DNA of 64,000 bases, from NCBI RefSeq assembly GCF_030163795.1, contig NZ_JASJOF010000003.1, positions 171,501 through 235,500 of the forward strand, written 5' to 3'. The position numbers were made by a program, and so were the translations under genes. This DNA is from Roseicyclus marinus (GTDB lineage Bacteria > Pseudomonadota > Alphaproteobacteria > Rhodobacterales > Rhodobacteraceae). A model generated the notes under the pieces. The model worked only from the letters and a program-made list of their open reading frames with translations. It did no database searches and was not told the DNA's origin. Within the stretch, counting starts at the first letter, position 1. Each line of letters starts with the position of its first letter. Positions 36,798-45,573 of the stretch are shown here, piece by piece.

Positions 36798-36815
36798 TGT
36801 CAGTTTAACCTGACA
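36798..36815. promoter_or_regulatory. PpsR/CrtJ site 1 upstream of bchC
   Basis: TGTCAGTTTAACCTGACA, perfect TGT-N12-ACA, overlapping the -10 region of the bchC promoter. Confidence 0.87.
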
Positions 36816-36829
36816 CTCTGCTATGTCAA
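36802..36829 (-). promoter_or_regulatory. bchC promoter
   Basis: Minus-strand TTGACA (36824-36829) and TAAACT (36802-36807) with a 16-bp spacer. Both hexamers lie inside PpsR sites, the arrangement known for the Rhodobacter bchC promoter, so the repressor would directly exclude polymerase. Confidence 0.72.
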
Positions 36830-36841
36830 TCTCAATAGACA
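36824..36841. promoter_or_regulatory. PpsR/CrtJ site 2 upstream of bchC
   Basis: TGTCAATCTCAATAGACA, perfect TGT-N12-ACA, covering the -35 hexamer. The gap to site 1 is 8 bp, the classical spacing for cooperative binding. Confidence 0.87.
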
Positions 36842-36858
36842 TAGCTGTCCGTTTTTCC

Positions 36859-37998
36859 TTACAGTTTCCGGCCCTCGACCACCGAGGTGATGAAGGGTCG
36901 GGCTGTCTTGCGGATACGGATGTCGGTGAAACCGGCGGCTTTGAGGTGATCGGCGATCTCCGCGGCGCTGCGCGCGCGGCCGGTGCCCATGGCAAGGCAA
37001 TAGAGGCCGAAATAGGCGTCGCCTGCGCGCGCCGGATGATCGCCGCCCGACATCGGCTCGCTCACGATGATGCGCCCGGCTTCGGGCAGGGCGGCGTGGG
37101 CCTTGGTCAGCAATTGCCGAACCGTGGCGTCGGTATGGTCATAAAGCACGCGGATCAGGCTGATCGCGTCGGCGCCTTGCGGAAGGGCGTCTGTGCGGAA
37201 ACTGCCCCCGGTGATCTGCGCGCGGTCGGTCAAACCAGCCTCGGCGAAACGCTGCGTCGCGGGTTCGATCACGACGGGCAGATCAAAGAGATGCAGGCTC
37301 AGACCCGGATAGGCTCGCCCCACAGCTGTCAGGAACGCGCCCGTTCCCCCGCCCACATCCAGAAGCGTTTTTATTCCCCTAAGGTCGAGGGCGCGCAGCG
37401 CCTCTTCGGCCACCAAGGTCTGGCTTTGCGCCATCAGCTCAGAATAGGTGGCGGCGGTCGCGGGATCGATCTGACCGCCGGCGCCGAAGACATAGGGCCA
37501 GAAGGCCGCCAGTTCGGTCGCGGGCGCATCGCGGAAGAAGGCGACCGGATCGGCCATGTCACGATAGAGCACGTCATGGTGCCGGATCATTTGCGCCAGC
37601 CCGGGAATACCCGGCAACGCGGCGCCCAAACGGCCCAGCGCATAGCGCCCGTCGCGTTGCCGTTGCATCAGGCCCAGCGCGGCGGCCGCCAGACACAAGA
37701 CGCGCATCCGGTCAGGATTGATCCCCGTCCTGAGCGCCAACCCCGCGATACTGCGCGGCTGCGTGGACAGGTGCTCGGCCAGGTCCAGCTGGACGAAGGC
37801 CATCAAGATCTGGCTGTGAAGAAACCCCGCCACGAGATCGAAGAGCGCCTCGCCGTCCTTGCGGGCGATCCGCGCCGCGACCGGCGTGCGGGCAGCCCAG
37901 GATTGGAACCGCCGCGAGCGGAGCAAACCCGTTTTCCAAGCATAAAGCCTGTCCCGGAGGCGCGGGCGGTCGGGGTCACTCTGATCGGCCAAGGCCAT
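36859..37998 (-). CDS. crtF: Hydroxyneurosporene O-methyltransferase CrtF
   Basis: 379 residues. SAM-dependent O-methyltransferase of the plant-type/ASMT family: an N-terminal dimerisation domain, motif I TLLDVGGGTGAFL, then a late acidic segment with VSEPMSGGDHPAR. It methylates the 1-hydroxy group of acyclic carotenoids to give methoxy carotenoids of the spheroidene series. It lies three bases downstream of crtE; after it comes the bchC promoter region. Confidence 0.93.
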   Translation of the reverse strand: MALADQSDPDRPRLRDRLYAWKTGLLRSRRFQSWAARTPVAARIARKDGEALFDLVAGFLHSQILMAFVQLDLAEHLSTQPRSIAGLALRTGINPDRMRVLCLAAAALGLMQRQRDGRYALGRLGAALPGIPGLAQMIRHHDVLYRDMADPVAFFRDAPATELAAFWPYVFGAGGQIDPATAATYSELMAQSQTLVAEEALRALDLRGIKTLLDVGGGTGAFLTAVGRAYPGLSLHLFDLPVVIEPATQRFAEAGLTDRAQITGGSFRTDALPQGADAISLIRVLYDHTDATVRQLLTKAHAALPEAGRIIVSEPMSGGDHPARAGDAYFGLYCLAMGTGRARSAAEIADHLKAAGFTDIRIRKTARPFITSVVEGRKL

Positions 37999-38001
37999 GG
38001 A

Positions 38002-38871
38002 TCACGCTGTATGATGAGCGGGAAGAACGGGGGTCAGGCGCTCGGCGGTCTTGCGAACCATGTCGCACAGCATCGCCTCACCGGGGCAGGACGGGATCGA
38101 GGCGATGGCCCCCGACAAGATATCCTCCAACCGGCGGATCGCGCCGCGCACACCCAGTTCGGAGACCGCGTTGGGCCGTCCGTTGATTTCGTCCTGATGC
38201 GCGGGCTTGCCCAGCGTCGCCTCGTCATAGAGCGCGTCGCGCAGATCGTCTGCGACCTGAAACGCTTCGCCGATGCGCGCGCCCAGTTCGGTCCATGCGT
38301 CCGGCTCCTCGCCGGCGGCGGCGGCGCCCATGCGCGTTGCCGCGGTGAATAGGGCGCCTGTCTTGGCGCGGTGATAGGCGCGCAGATCGATTTGTGTCTC
38401 GCTTTCCCAGCCCTGACCGGCACAGATGCCGCCGGGCATGCCGCTCGATTCTCCCAAGATGCGGATCAGGTCGATGGCACGGGCGGGATCCACAACGGCG
38501 GCGCGGGCCAGAACCTCGAAGGCCATGATGATCAGGCTGTCACCCGTCAAAAGCGCCAGCGGCTCGCCATAGGCGCGATGCACGGCAGGCTTGCCCCGGC
38601 GGATATCGGCATTGTCGAAACAGGGCATGTCGTCATGCACAAGGCTGGCGCAATGGATCAACTCGATCGCGCTTGCTGCGGCATCCGCAACGCCGGGCCG
38701 GTCATCGCCACAGGCCAGCGCGACCGACAGGCAGATGGTGGGGCGGATACGGGCGCCACCGGGGCTGACCGCGTAATCAAGCGCCGAGGCAAGGCGGGGC
38801 GGGGCCGATCCGGCCTGGCCCAGCCGGATGGCACCGGCGATGGCGGCTTCGATCCGGGGTTTCAAGGACAT
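38002..38871 (-). CDS. crtE: Geranylgeranyl diphosphate synthase CrtE
   Basis: 289 residues from ATG 38871 with GGAAAGG upstream; the longer frame crosses the promoter region and is rejected. Trans-prenyl synthase: first Asp-rich motif DDMPCFDNADIRRGKP (with the two-residue insert of bacterial type), second DDLRD. It makes GGPP for carotenoids and the BChl tail. Divergent from crtD across a region with two PpsR sites. Confidence 0.94.
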   Translation of the reverse strand: MSLKPRIEAAIAGAIRLGQAGSAPPRLASALDYAVSPGGARIRPTICLSVALACGDDRPGVADAAASAIELIHCASLVHDDMPCFDNADIRRGKPAVHRAYGEPLALLTGDSLIIMAFEVLARAAVVDPARAIDLIRILGESSGMPGGICAGQGWESETQIDLRAYHRAKTGALFTAATRMGAAAAGEEPDAWTELGARIGEAFQVADDLRDALYDEATLGKPAHQDEINGRPNAVSELGVRGAIRRLEDILSGAIASIPSCPGEAMLCDMVRKTAERLTPVLPAHHTA

Positions 38872-38920
38872 CGGCGCGCCTTTCCGCTGAGGAAGAATCT
38901 GGTCCAATGGACATGTCTGA

Positions 38921-38938
38921 TGTAAACTAGAGTGGACA
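38921..38938. promoter_or_regulatory. PpsR/CrtJ site, crtE-proximal
   Basis: TGTAAACTAGAGTGGACA, perfect TGT-N12-ACA. The TGGACA at its end could serve as a -35 for crtD, with TATAAA at 38958-38963 (19-bp spacer). Confidence 0.75.
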
Positions 38939-38951
38939 AATGCCTTTTGAC

Positions 38952-38969
38952 TGTCAATATAAACTGACA
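38952..38969. promoter_or_regulatory. PpsR/CrtJ site, crtD-proximal
   Basis: TGTCAATATAAACTGACA, perfect TGT-N12-ACA, 19 bp upstream of the crtD GTG and 13 bp from the other site. One region would thus repress both crtEF and crtDC. Confidence 0.85.
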
Positions 38970-38987
38970 CTTGTTCAGGAGAATGCC

Positions 38988-40565
38988 GTGACACATGCCC
39001 AGGTCCGGGCCCCCGCGCGGGCCGTCGTGATCGGCGCAGGCATCGGCGGCTTGTCGGCGGCATTGCGGCTGGCACATGCGGGGCTGGCGGTGACGGTCGT
39101 CGACATGGGCCAAGGCCCGGGCGGCAAGATGCGGACCCGCGACAGCGTGGCGGGCCCGATCGACATCGGCCCGACCGTCATGACCCTAAAGCGCGTGTTC
39201 GAAACGCTTTTTGCCGATGTCGGCGCGCGCCTGTCCGATCACGTGACGCTGACGCCCGACAGCATCCTGGCCCGACACCACTGGCGCGATGGCTCCACCC
39301 TCGACCTGTTCCACGACCCCGAGGAAAGCGCGCGCGCAGTCCATGCCTTTGCCGGGGCGGAGGCGGAAAAACAGTTCCGCCGGTTCTCCGGACGGGCAAG
39401 GAAACTATACGACGCTTTCGAAGGGCCGGTGATGGAAGCGGCCAAGCCCAGCCTTCCCGCGCTTACCGCGCATGTTCTGAAAAACCCGGGCCTGATCCCT
39501 GCCATGGCACCGGGCCGAAGCCTTGCCGCGACCCTAGCCGCGCAATTCACCGATCCCCGCCTGCGGCAGCTATTCGGGCGTTATGCCACCTATGTCGGTG
39601 GGTCCCCTTACCAAAGCCCCGCCGTTCTGAGCCTCATCTGGCATTCCGAGGCCGGTGGCGTCTGGCGCGTCGACGGGGGGATGAACCGATTGGCGCAAGC
39701 GATCTGCACATTGGCCAAGGACAGGGGCGCCACCTTTCGCTTCGGCACGAAGGCCGAGCGCATCGAGCAACAGGACGGGCGCGTCACAGCCGTACACCTG
39801 TCTGACGGTACGCGCCTGCCCGCAGACCTGATCTTGTTCAACGGTGACCCCAAGGCTTTGGTCGACGGCCAACTGGGCCACGGGCCTGCCACGGCCGTTC
39901 CGCGCAAATCGGTGGCCGACCGCAGCCTGTCCGCCTTCGTCTGGGGATTTGCCGCCGAACCCGCAGGCGTCGATCTGGCCCATCACAACGTTTTTTTCTG
40001 CGCCGATCCCAAGCGGGAATTCGACGATCTGGCCGCGGGCCGCATGCCCGAGGACGGCACGCTTTACCTCTGCGCGCAGGACCGGGGCGGCGTCTCCCCC
40101 ACCGGCCCCGAGCGTTTCGAGATCATCCTCAACGGCCCGCCCGGGCACCCCTCGACCCCGGAGGACGCATACACATGCCGAACACGTACATTCGAAACGC
40201 TGGCCCGGATGGGGCTGAGGTTCTCGCCGACGCCGGACATCACGGCCTTGACCATGCCAGGGGATTTCGACCGGGCCTTTCCCGCGTCGGACGGTTCCCT
40301 TTACGGGCTTTCCCCACATGGGATGATGGCGACATTCCAGCGGCCGACGGCGCGGACGAAACTGCGCGGCCTTTACCTGGCCGGGGGCGGGGCGCATCCG
40401 GGGGCGGGGATTCCGATGGCCTGCCTCTCCGGGCAGCACGCGGCCGCGGCGATCTTGAGCGACCTTGCTTCGACCTCGATGTTCCGGCCGATGGCTACGC
40501 CTGGTGGTATGTCGACGGGATCAGCGACGATGGCGAACGCGCGATCTCCATCATCGGCTTCATAG
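38988..40565 (+). CDS. crtD: Carotenoid 3,4-desaturase CrtD (methoxyneurosporene dehydrogenase)
   Basis: 525 residues from GTG 38988, preceded by CAGGAGAATGCC; the ATG at 38940 lies upstream of the PpsR site and is rejected. FAD amine-oxidase/phytoene-desaturase family: VVIGAGIGGLSAALRLAHAG at the N-terminus, GGGAHPGAGIPMACLSG near the end. It adds the C3,4 double bond in the spheroidene pathway. The last about 30 residues, low in complexity and rich in Ser/Thr, come from sequence that also encodes the CrtC N-terminus in another frame. Confidence 0.92.
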   Translation: MTHAQVRAPARAVVIGAGIGGLSAALRLAHAGLAVTVVDMGQGPGGKMRTRDSVAGPIDIGPTVMTLKRVFETLFADVGARLSDHVTLTPDSILARHHWRDGSTLDLFHDPEESARAVHAFAGAEAEKQFRRFSGRARKLYDAFEGPVMEAAKPSLPALTAHVLKNPGLIPAMAPGRSLAATLAAQFTDPRLRQLFGRYATYVGGSPYQSPAVLSLIWHSEAGGVWRVDGGMNRLAQAICTLAKDRGATFRFGTKAERIEQQDGRVTAVHLSDGTRLPADLILFNGDPKALVDGQLGHGPATAVPRKSVADRSLSAFVWGFAAEPAGVDLAHHNVFFCADPKREFDDLAAGRMPEDGTLYLCAQDRGGVSPTGPERFEIILNGPPGHPSTPEDAYTCRTRTFETLARMGLRFSPTPDITALTMPGDFDRAFPASDGSLYGLSPHGMMATFQRPTARTKLRGLYLAGGGAHPGAGIPMACLSGQHAAAAILSDLASTSMFRPMATPGGMSTGSATMANARSPSSAS

Positions 40566-41392
40566 GGTCGGTTTTCTCGCCTTGGTATCGCTGGTCGGGA
40601 CGCAAGAACCCCGCCGATCATTGCTGCCTGAACGTCGTGACCTACGGGCGCGGCGGGCGGTGGACGATGACGGATCGCGGTCAGGATGCACTTGGCCTGT
40701 CGCGCGACCGGCTCCAGATCGGGCCATCGGCGATGGTCTGGGCAGGCGATCACCTGCGCATCGAGATTGCCGAGATGTCGACGCCCCATGCCCAGATGCT
40801 GACAGGCGAGGTGATCGTGCGGCCCAGCGCCCTGACACAGGTGGAAATGGCCCTGACGCCCGACGGGGCACATGTCTGGCGACCCTTCGCGCCCAAGGCC
40901 GATATCGAAGTGCGATTGAACCGCCCGGGATGGAGCTGGACGGGGCATGGCTATTTCGACGCCAATTTCGGCACCCGCGCGCTAGAGGCCGATTTCCGGT
41001 ACTGGACATGGGGGCGGTTCCCGCTGAGGGACGGCGCGGCCTGTTTCTACGACGCCCAGCGCCGGGATGGCTCCGAACTGGCCGCCGCCATCGGCTTTGC
41101 CGAGGACGGGACGCCGCGCGCGATCGACATGCCGCCGAAGGCGCGGCTGAAACGGCCCGGCTGGATGGTGCGCCGCGAAACACGTGCCGATGCAGGCCAC
41201 CAGCCCCGGCAGGTCAAGGCGATGCTCGATGCGCCCTTCTACAACCGCGCCGCCGTGCAGACCCGCATCAATGGCGAGGATACCGTCGGCGTGTTCGAGG
41301 CGCTTGACCTCGACCGGTTCCGGGGCCCGTGGCTGATGCCGATGCTCGCGGTGCGGGTTCCACGTCGACCCGGCTGGCCGGGATGGTTTTGA
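40421..41392 (+). CDS. crtC: Acyclic carotenoid 1,2-hydratase CrtC, start uncertain
   Basis: Hydroxyneurosporene synthase, which hydrates the terminal double bond before CrtD and CrtF act. Conserved stretch GYAWWYVDGISDDG, then IIGFIGSVFSPWYRWSG, HVWRPFAPKADI, WSWTGHGYFDANFGTRALE, and the C-terminus to WPGWF. The family sequence begins near base 40460 inside crtD, but no ATG, GTG or TTG occurs in frame between 40175 and there. The coordinate given uses a CTG at 40421 (323 residues); an ATG at 40175 would add about 80 unrelated residues. The ATC codons near 40550 match the start annotated in some relatives. Confidence 0.82.
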   Translation: MPLRAARGRGDLERPCFDLDVPADGYAWWYVDGISDDGERAISIIGFIGSVFSPWYRWSGRKNPADHCCLNVVTYGRGGRWTMTDRGQDALGLSRDRLQIGPSAMVWAGDHLRIEIAEMSTPHAQMLTGEVIVRPSALTQVEMALTPDGAHVWRPFAPKADIEVRLNRPGWSWTGHGYFDANFGTRALEADFRYWTWGRFPLRDGAACFYDAQRRDGSELAAAIGFAEDGTPRAIDMPPKARLKRPGWMVRRETRADAGHQPRQVKAMLDAPFYNRAAVQTRINGEDTVGVFEALDLDRFRGPWLMPMLAVRVPRRPGWPGWF

Positions 41393-41437
41393 CCCTGCCA
41401 TGCTGAAACCCCGCCTGACGCGGTGAAGGGCAGGACG

Positions 41438-41468
41438 GTTGCGAGCGCCCACCCGGCCCGCCATATAA
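41438..41468 (+). promoter_or_regulatory. Possible heat-shock promoter of hslVU
   Basis: GTTG (41438-41441) and CCATATA (41461-41467) resemble the alphaproteobacterial RpoH pattern of a TTG box and a CCxTATA-like -10, 24 bases before the hslV start. hslVU is a classical RpoH target; the match is by eye. Confidence 0.4.
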
Positions 41469-41491
41469 GTCCCGACAAAGACGGAGGCCTC

Positions 41492-42049
41492 ATGGCAGAC
41501 AGTGATTTTCCCGGCTGGCACGGCACAACGATCATCGGCGTCCGCAAGGGCGGGCAGGTGGTCGTCGCGGGTGACGGGCAGGTCAGCCTTGGCCAGACCG
41601 TGATCAAGGGCAGCGCCCGCAAGGTTCGGCGCCTTTCGCCCGGCGGCTATGACGTGGTCGCGGGCTTCGCGGGGTCCACCGCGGATGCCTTCACCCTTCT
41701 GGAACGGCTGGAGAAAAAGCTGGAGGCGACGCCGGGCCAGTTGCAGCGCGCCAGTGTCGAATTGGCCAAGGATTGGCGCACCGACAAGTACCTGCAAAAG
41801 CTCGAGGCGATGCTGATCGTCACCGATGGGCGCGAGCTCTACATCATCACCGGTGCGGGCGACGTTTTGGAACCCGAACACAACGTCGCGGCCATCGGGT
41901 CGGGCGGCAATTACGCATTGGCTGCCGCCCGCGCGATGATGGAGACGGAGAAAGACGCCGAAACCATCGCACGGGATGCGATGGCGATTGCTGCCGATAT
42001 CTGCGTCTACACGAACGGCAACCTGACCGTGGAAAAGATCGGCGGATGA
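41492..42049 (+). CDS. hslV: ATP-dependent protease subunit HslV
   Basis: 185 residues from ATG 41492 with GGAGG upstream. Threonine protease of the HslVU complex; the mature enzyme begins at Thr12 (FPGWHG before [10 protein letters not shown]), so an 11-residue propeptide is removed, as in other alphaproteobacteria. The active-site region contains [15 protein letters not shown]. The stop overlaps the next gene by four bases (ATGA). Confidence 0.96.
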   Translation: MADSDFPGWHGTTIIGVRKGGQVVVAGDGQVSLGQTVIKGSARKVRRLSPGGYDVVAGFAGSTADAFTLLERLEKKLEATPGQLQRASVELAKDWRTDKYLQKLEAMLIVTDGRELYIITGAGDVLEPEHNVAAIGSGGNYALAAARAMMETEKDAETIARDAMAIAADICVYTNGNLTVEKIGG

Positions 42050-43125
42050 CCGGGATCACCCGCGACGACATCCGCGCCGCCGTCACGGCGGGCGTGATGA
42101 CCGAGGCGCAGGCGGCGGCCCTTGTCGTCCTGTCCGAACAGCGGTCGGGCGTGCGCAAACATGTCGATGGGCTCGACGAACCTTTTGAATTGTTCAAATG
42201 CTTCAACGAGATCTTCATCGTCGTCGGCCTGAGCATCCTGTACCTTGGCTTTGCCGGGGTCACGGGCATGACGATCCTTGGCACCACGCAGGGCTATATC
42301 CTCGGGATGGTCAATGCGGTGGTGGGCATGGCGGGCGTCATCGCGCTGGCGCGGTATTTCACGATCAAACGCCGGATGGTCGCGCCCTCCATCGCGCTGG
42401 CGGTCATCTTTGCGCTGATGGCCGCGCAATTCGGTTTCGCCTTTGCCGCCATGCTGGACATGACCACGCCCGGATCCCTGACCACGGCGGCGGCGCTGTC
42501 GGCCCTGTTCCTGTCGGTCTATTATGCCCTGTTCCGGGTGCCCTTCACCGTCGCCCTGATCGCGCTGTCGGTGTTCGCCACTAGCTTTGGGATGGCTACG
42601 CTGGGCGGAAACTTCCCCACGGATCCGCGCGACATCTTCCTGCTGAGCGCTGATGGCCCCTTTGCCGTCCTGACCGTGGTTTTGGGCCTTGTCGGTCTCA
42701 TCATCGCGCTGGGCTTTGACATGTCTGACCCGCACCGCGTGACGCGCCGGGCGTCCTCGGGGTTCTGGCTCCATGTGATCGCGGCCCCTGCCATCGTGAA
42801 CACCGTGGCGCTGACCTTGTTCGACGCGGGCACGCTGGCCGCCCAACTGACGCTGGCCGCCTTTCTCGCGCTGATGGCGCTTTTCGCCGTGGTGATCGAC
42901 CGGCGGTCCTTTCTTGTGGCGGGGGTGGGCTATGTCGTTGCGCTGGCCATCACCGTCGTCGAGGGGCAGGCGTTTTTCGTTATCCTAATGCTGGGTGCGG
43001 GCCTTGTCCTGCTTGGCGCGCAATGGGAGGCGCTGCGCCGCAAGATCATGCGCGCCCTGCCCGGCTTTCCCGGCAAGACCCGCTTGCCGCCCTACGAATC
43101 CCTGAAACAGGAGTCCGCATCGTGA
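42046..43125 (+). CDS. Polytopic membrane protein between hslV and hslU, function unknown
   Basis: 359 residues. A soluble N-terminus (about 1-45) has [22 protein letters not shown], a pattern like the N-terminal helix of DUF2157-type membrane proteins. About ten membrane helices follow, then a basic tail [23 protein letters not shown]. It starts inside the hslV stop and ends overlapping the hslU GTG (GTGA), so it is translated with both protease subunits. I recognise no catalytic motif. A role in envelope stress is only suggested by the context. Confidence 0.85.
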   Translation: MTGITRDDIRAAVTAGVMTEAQAAALVVLSEQRSGVRKHVDGLDEPFELFKCFNEIFIVVGLSILYLGFAGVTGMTILGTTQGYILGMVNAVVGMAGVIALARYFTIKRRMVAPSIALAVIFALMAAQFGFAFAAMLDMTTPGSLTTAAALSALFLSVYYALFRVPFTVALIALSVFATSFGMATLGGNFPTDPRDIFLLSADGPFAVLTVVLGLVGLIIALGFDMSDPHRVTRRASSGFWLHVIAAPAIVNTVALTLFDAGTLAAQLTLAAFLALMALFAVVIDRRSFLVAGVGYVVALAITVVEGQAFFVILMLGAGLVLLGAQWEALRRKIMRALPGFPGKTRLPPYESLKQESAS

Positions 43126-44429
43126 CCGACCTGACCCCCCGCGAAATCGTGTCCGAGCTTGACCGCTTCATCATCGGGCAAAAGGACGCGAAACGCGCCG
43201 TGGCCGTGGCGCTGCGCAACCGCTGGCGGCGCAAGCAGCTGGGCGACGACCTGCGCGAAGAGGTCTACCCGAAGAACATCCTGATGATCGGCCCCACCGG
43301 GGTGGGCAAGACCGAGATCAGCCGCCGCCTTGCGAAACTTGCCCGCGCGCCCTTCATCAAGGTCGAGGCGACGAAATACACCGAGGTCGGCTATGTCGGC
43401 CGCGATGTCGAGCAGATCATCCGCGATCTGGTCGATGCCGCGCAGGTCATGGTCCGCGACCTGATGCGCGAAGACGTGAAGGCCCGCGCCCATGACGCCG
43501 CCGAGAACCGCGTGATCGAGGCCGTCGCCGGCAAGGATGCCCGCGACCAGACGCGCGAGATGTTCCGCCGCAAGCTGCGCGCGGGCGAACTGGACGACAC
43601 GATCATCGAATTGGAGATCGCGGACACCTCCAACCCGATGCAGGGCCTCGAAATCCCGGGCCAGCCCGGCATGGGCGGGGGCATGATGAACCTTGGCGAC
43701 ATTTTCGGGAAAGCCTTTGGTCAGCGGATGGTGCGCAAGCGCCTCACCGTCGCGGCCAGCTACGAACTCCTGATCGCGGAAGAGGCCGACAAGCTTCTGG
43801 ATGACGAGAGCGTGAAAAAGGCCGCACTGGAAGCGGTCGAACAGAACGGCATCGTCTTCATCGACGAGATCGACAAAGTCGCGGCCCGGCAGGACGTGCG
43901 CGGCGGCGATGTCAGCCGCGAAGGCGTGCAGCGCGACCTGCTGCCTCTGATCGAGGGCACGACCGTTTCAACCAAGCTAGGGCCAGTGAAAACCGACCAT
44001 ATCCTGTTCATCGCATCGGGCGCCTTCCACATCGCCAAACCCTCGGACCTTTTGCCCGAACTTCAGGGGCGCCTGCCGATCCGGGTGAACCTGCGCCCCC
44101 TGACGGAAGAGGATTTCATCCGCATCCTCACCGAAACCGACAATGCCCTGACCCGGCAATACACCGCCCTCATGGCGACGGAAGAGGTCACCGTGACCTT
44201 CACCGAGGACGGGATCGCGGCGTTGGCCAAGATCGCCGCCGATGTGAACCAGTCGGTCGAAAACATCGGCGCGCGCAGGCTTTACACGGTGATGGAGCGT
44301 GTCTTCGAGGAACTCAGCTTTACCGCCCCCGACCGGTCGGGCGAGGCCGTGGTGGTGGATGCTGATTTCGTGGAAACCAATCTCGGCGAATTGACGCGCA
44401 GCGCTGACCTGAGCCGTTACGTTCTTTGA
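43122..44429 (+). CDS. hslU: ATP-dependent protease ATPase subunit HslU
   Basis: 435 residues from GTG 43122 ([10 protein letters not shown]), with AGGAG upstream and a GTGA overlap with the preceding gene. AAA+ unfoldase: Walker [10 protein letters not shown], pore motif GYVGRD, Walker [11 protein letters not shown], and the inserted I-domain with a [14 protein letters not shown]-like stretch. It unfolds substrates and feeds HslV. The C-terminal tail (SRYVL) fits the activating tail that docks into HslV. Confidence 0.96.
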   Translation: MTDLTPREIVSELDRFIIGQKDAKRAVAVALRNRWRRKQLGDDLREEVYPKNILMIGPTGVGKTEISRRLAKLARAPFIKVEATKYTEVGYVGRDVEQIIRDLVDAAQVMVRDLMREDVKARAHDAAENRVIEAVAGKDARDQTREMFRRKLRAGELDDTIIELEIADTSNPMQGLEIPGQPGMGGGMMNLGDIFGKAFGQRMVRKRLTVAASYELLIAEEADKLLDDESVKKAALEAVEQNGIVFIDEIDKVAARQDVRGGDVSREGVQRDLLPLIEGTTVSTKLGPVKTDHILFIASGAFHIAKPSDLLPELQGRLPIRVNLRPLTEEDFIRILTETDNALTRQYTALMATEEVTVTFTEDGIAALAKIAADVNQSVENIGARRLYTVMERVFEELSFTAPDRSGEAVVVDADFVETNLGELTRSADLSRYVL

Positions 44430-44451
44430 CGGAAGGCTGTATCAGGCGGGC

Positions 44452-45573
44452 ATGATGTATCGTGCCAGTCGTCCCATTGTCGTTCTTGTCCTTGTCTTGG
44501 TTCTGGCCGGATGCGCCGGCCGCGCCATGGTCGCGCTTGTGCCCGGTGCACTGGGCATTGGCCAAAGCGAAACGGTGCTGGTCGCCAGCACCCGCGTCTT
44601 CGAAGATGGCGATTGGGGCACCGAGCGGCTCGAAGGGCTGAGTTTCGTCAGCTTCGACGTGAACATCCCGCCCGACCGGGAACCGGGGCAGGTGGAACCG
44701 GTGCGCGACCGACGCACGCCTGATCCGGCCACCAATTTCCTTGTCACACGGGCCGAAGCCTTGGACGGCGCTTCGACGTTCCGCGCCGCGCTCCAGCGCG
44801 AACTTGCCACCCGCCCGTCGGACCAGCGCGAGGTGATGGTGTTCGTCCACGGCTTCAACAACACCTTTGCCGACGGGCTCTACCGGACCGCGCAAATCCG
44901 CCACGATTTCCAGATACCGGGCGTCGCCGTCCACTACGCCTGGCCCAGCGCCGGGAATGCGCTGGGCTATGCCTATGACCGCGACAGCGCGCTCTTCGCC
45001 CGCGACGGGCTGGAAACGCTCCTGCGCGAGATCACGGCAAGCGGGTCGAACCGGATCGTGCTGGTCGCGCATTCGCTGGGATCCTCCGTCACGATGGAGG
45101 CTTTGCGCCAATTGCGGATCGCCGGGCGCGACGACGTGCTGAACCGGATTTCAGGCGTGATCCTGATGTCGCCCGACCTCGACGTGGACCTGTTCCGCAG
45201 TCAAGCGATGCGGATCGACCCCCTGCCGCAGCCCTTCGTGATCTTCACCTCGCAACGCGACCGGGCGCTGCGCATTTCCGCCGCGATCACCGGCCAACGG
45301 TCCCGCCTCGGCAATATCGGGACGGTGGATGACGTGGCGGATCTGAACGTCACACTGATCGACATTTCCGAATTCCGGGGTGGCGCGCGCGACGGGCTGA
45401 ACCATTTCGCCGCCGCGACCTCGCCCGCGATGATCCAGTTGTTGCAGCAGGTCGCCGCCGTTGACATCTCGCTTCAGCGCGACGCGACCCAGAACCTCGG
45501 GATCCTGCCCGGAACCGTGTTGACGGTGCGCAACGCGACGCAGATCTTCCTGCAGCCGCTGACGCAGCCTTAA
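44452..45573 (+). CDS. Lipoprotein of the alpha/beta-hydrolase superfamily (DUF900-like)
   Basis: 373 residues. Lipoprotein signal with lipobox LAGC (Cys21), so probably anchored to a membrane. The hydrolase core shows VMVFVHGFNNTFADGLYR (oxyanion and strand), VAHSLGSSVTMEAL with nucleophile serine, and a late Asp/His candidate near DGLNHFA. Related proteins are annotated as esterases or of unknown substrate. It starts 22 bases after hslU and may be cotranscribed. Its stop shares TTAA with the stop of smr on the other strand. Confidence 0.82.
   Translation: MMYRASRPIVVLVLVLVLAGCAGRAMVALVPGALGIGQSETVLVASTRVFEDGDWGTERLEGLSFVSFDVNIPPDREPGQVEPVRDRRTPDPATNFLVTRAEALDGASTFRAALQRELATRPSDQREVMVFVHGFNNTFADGLYRTAQIRHDFQIPGVAVHYAWPSAGNALGYAYDRDSALFARDGLETLLREITASGSNRIVLVAHSLGSSVTMEALRQLRIAGRDDVLNRISGVILMSPDLDVDLFRSQAMRIDPLPQPFVIFTSQRDRALRISAAITGQRSRLGNIGTVDDVADLNVTLIDISEFRGGARDGLNHFAAATSPAMIQLLQQVAAVDISLQRDATQNLGILPGTVLTVRNATQIFLQPLTQP

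Noticed and set aside
40421-40565. Frameshift fusing crtD and crtC
   Set aside because: Both frames stay open through the overlap and each gene is complete apart from the crtC start, so an overlap is simpler than an error, although an error is not excluded.
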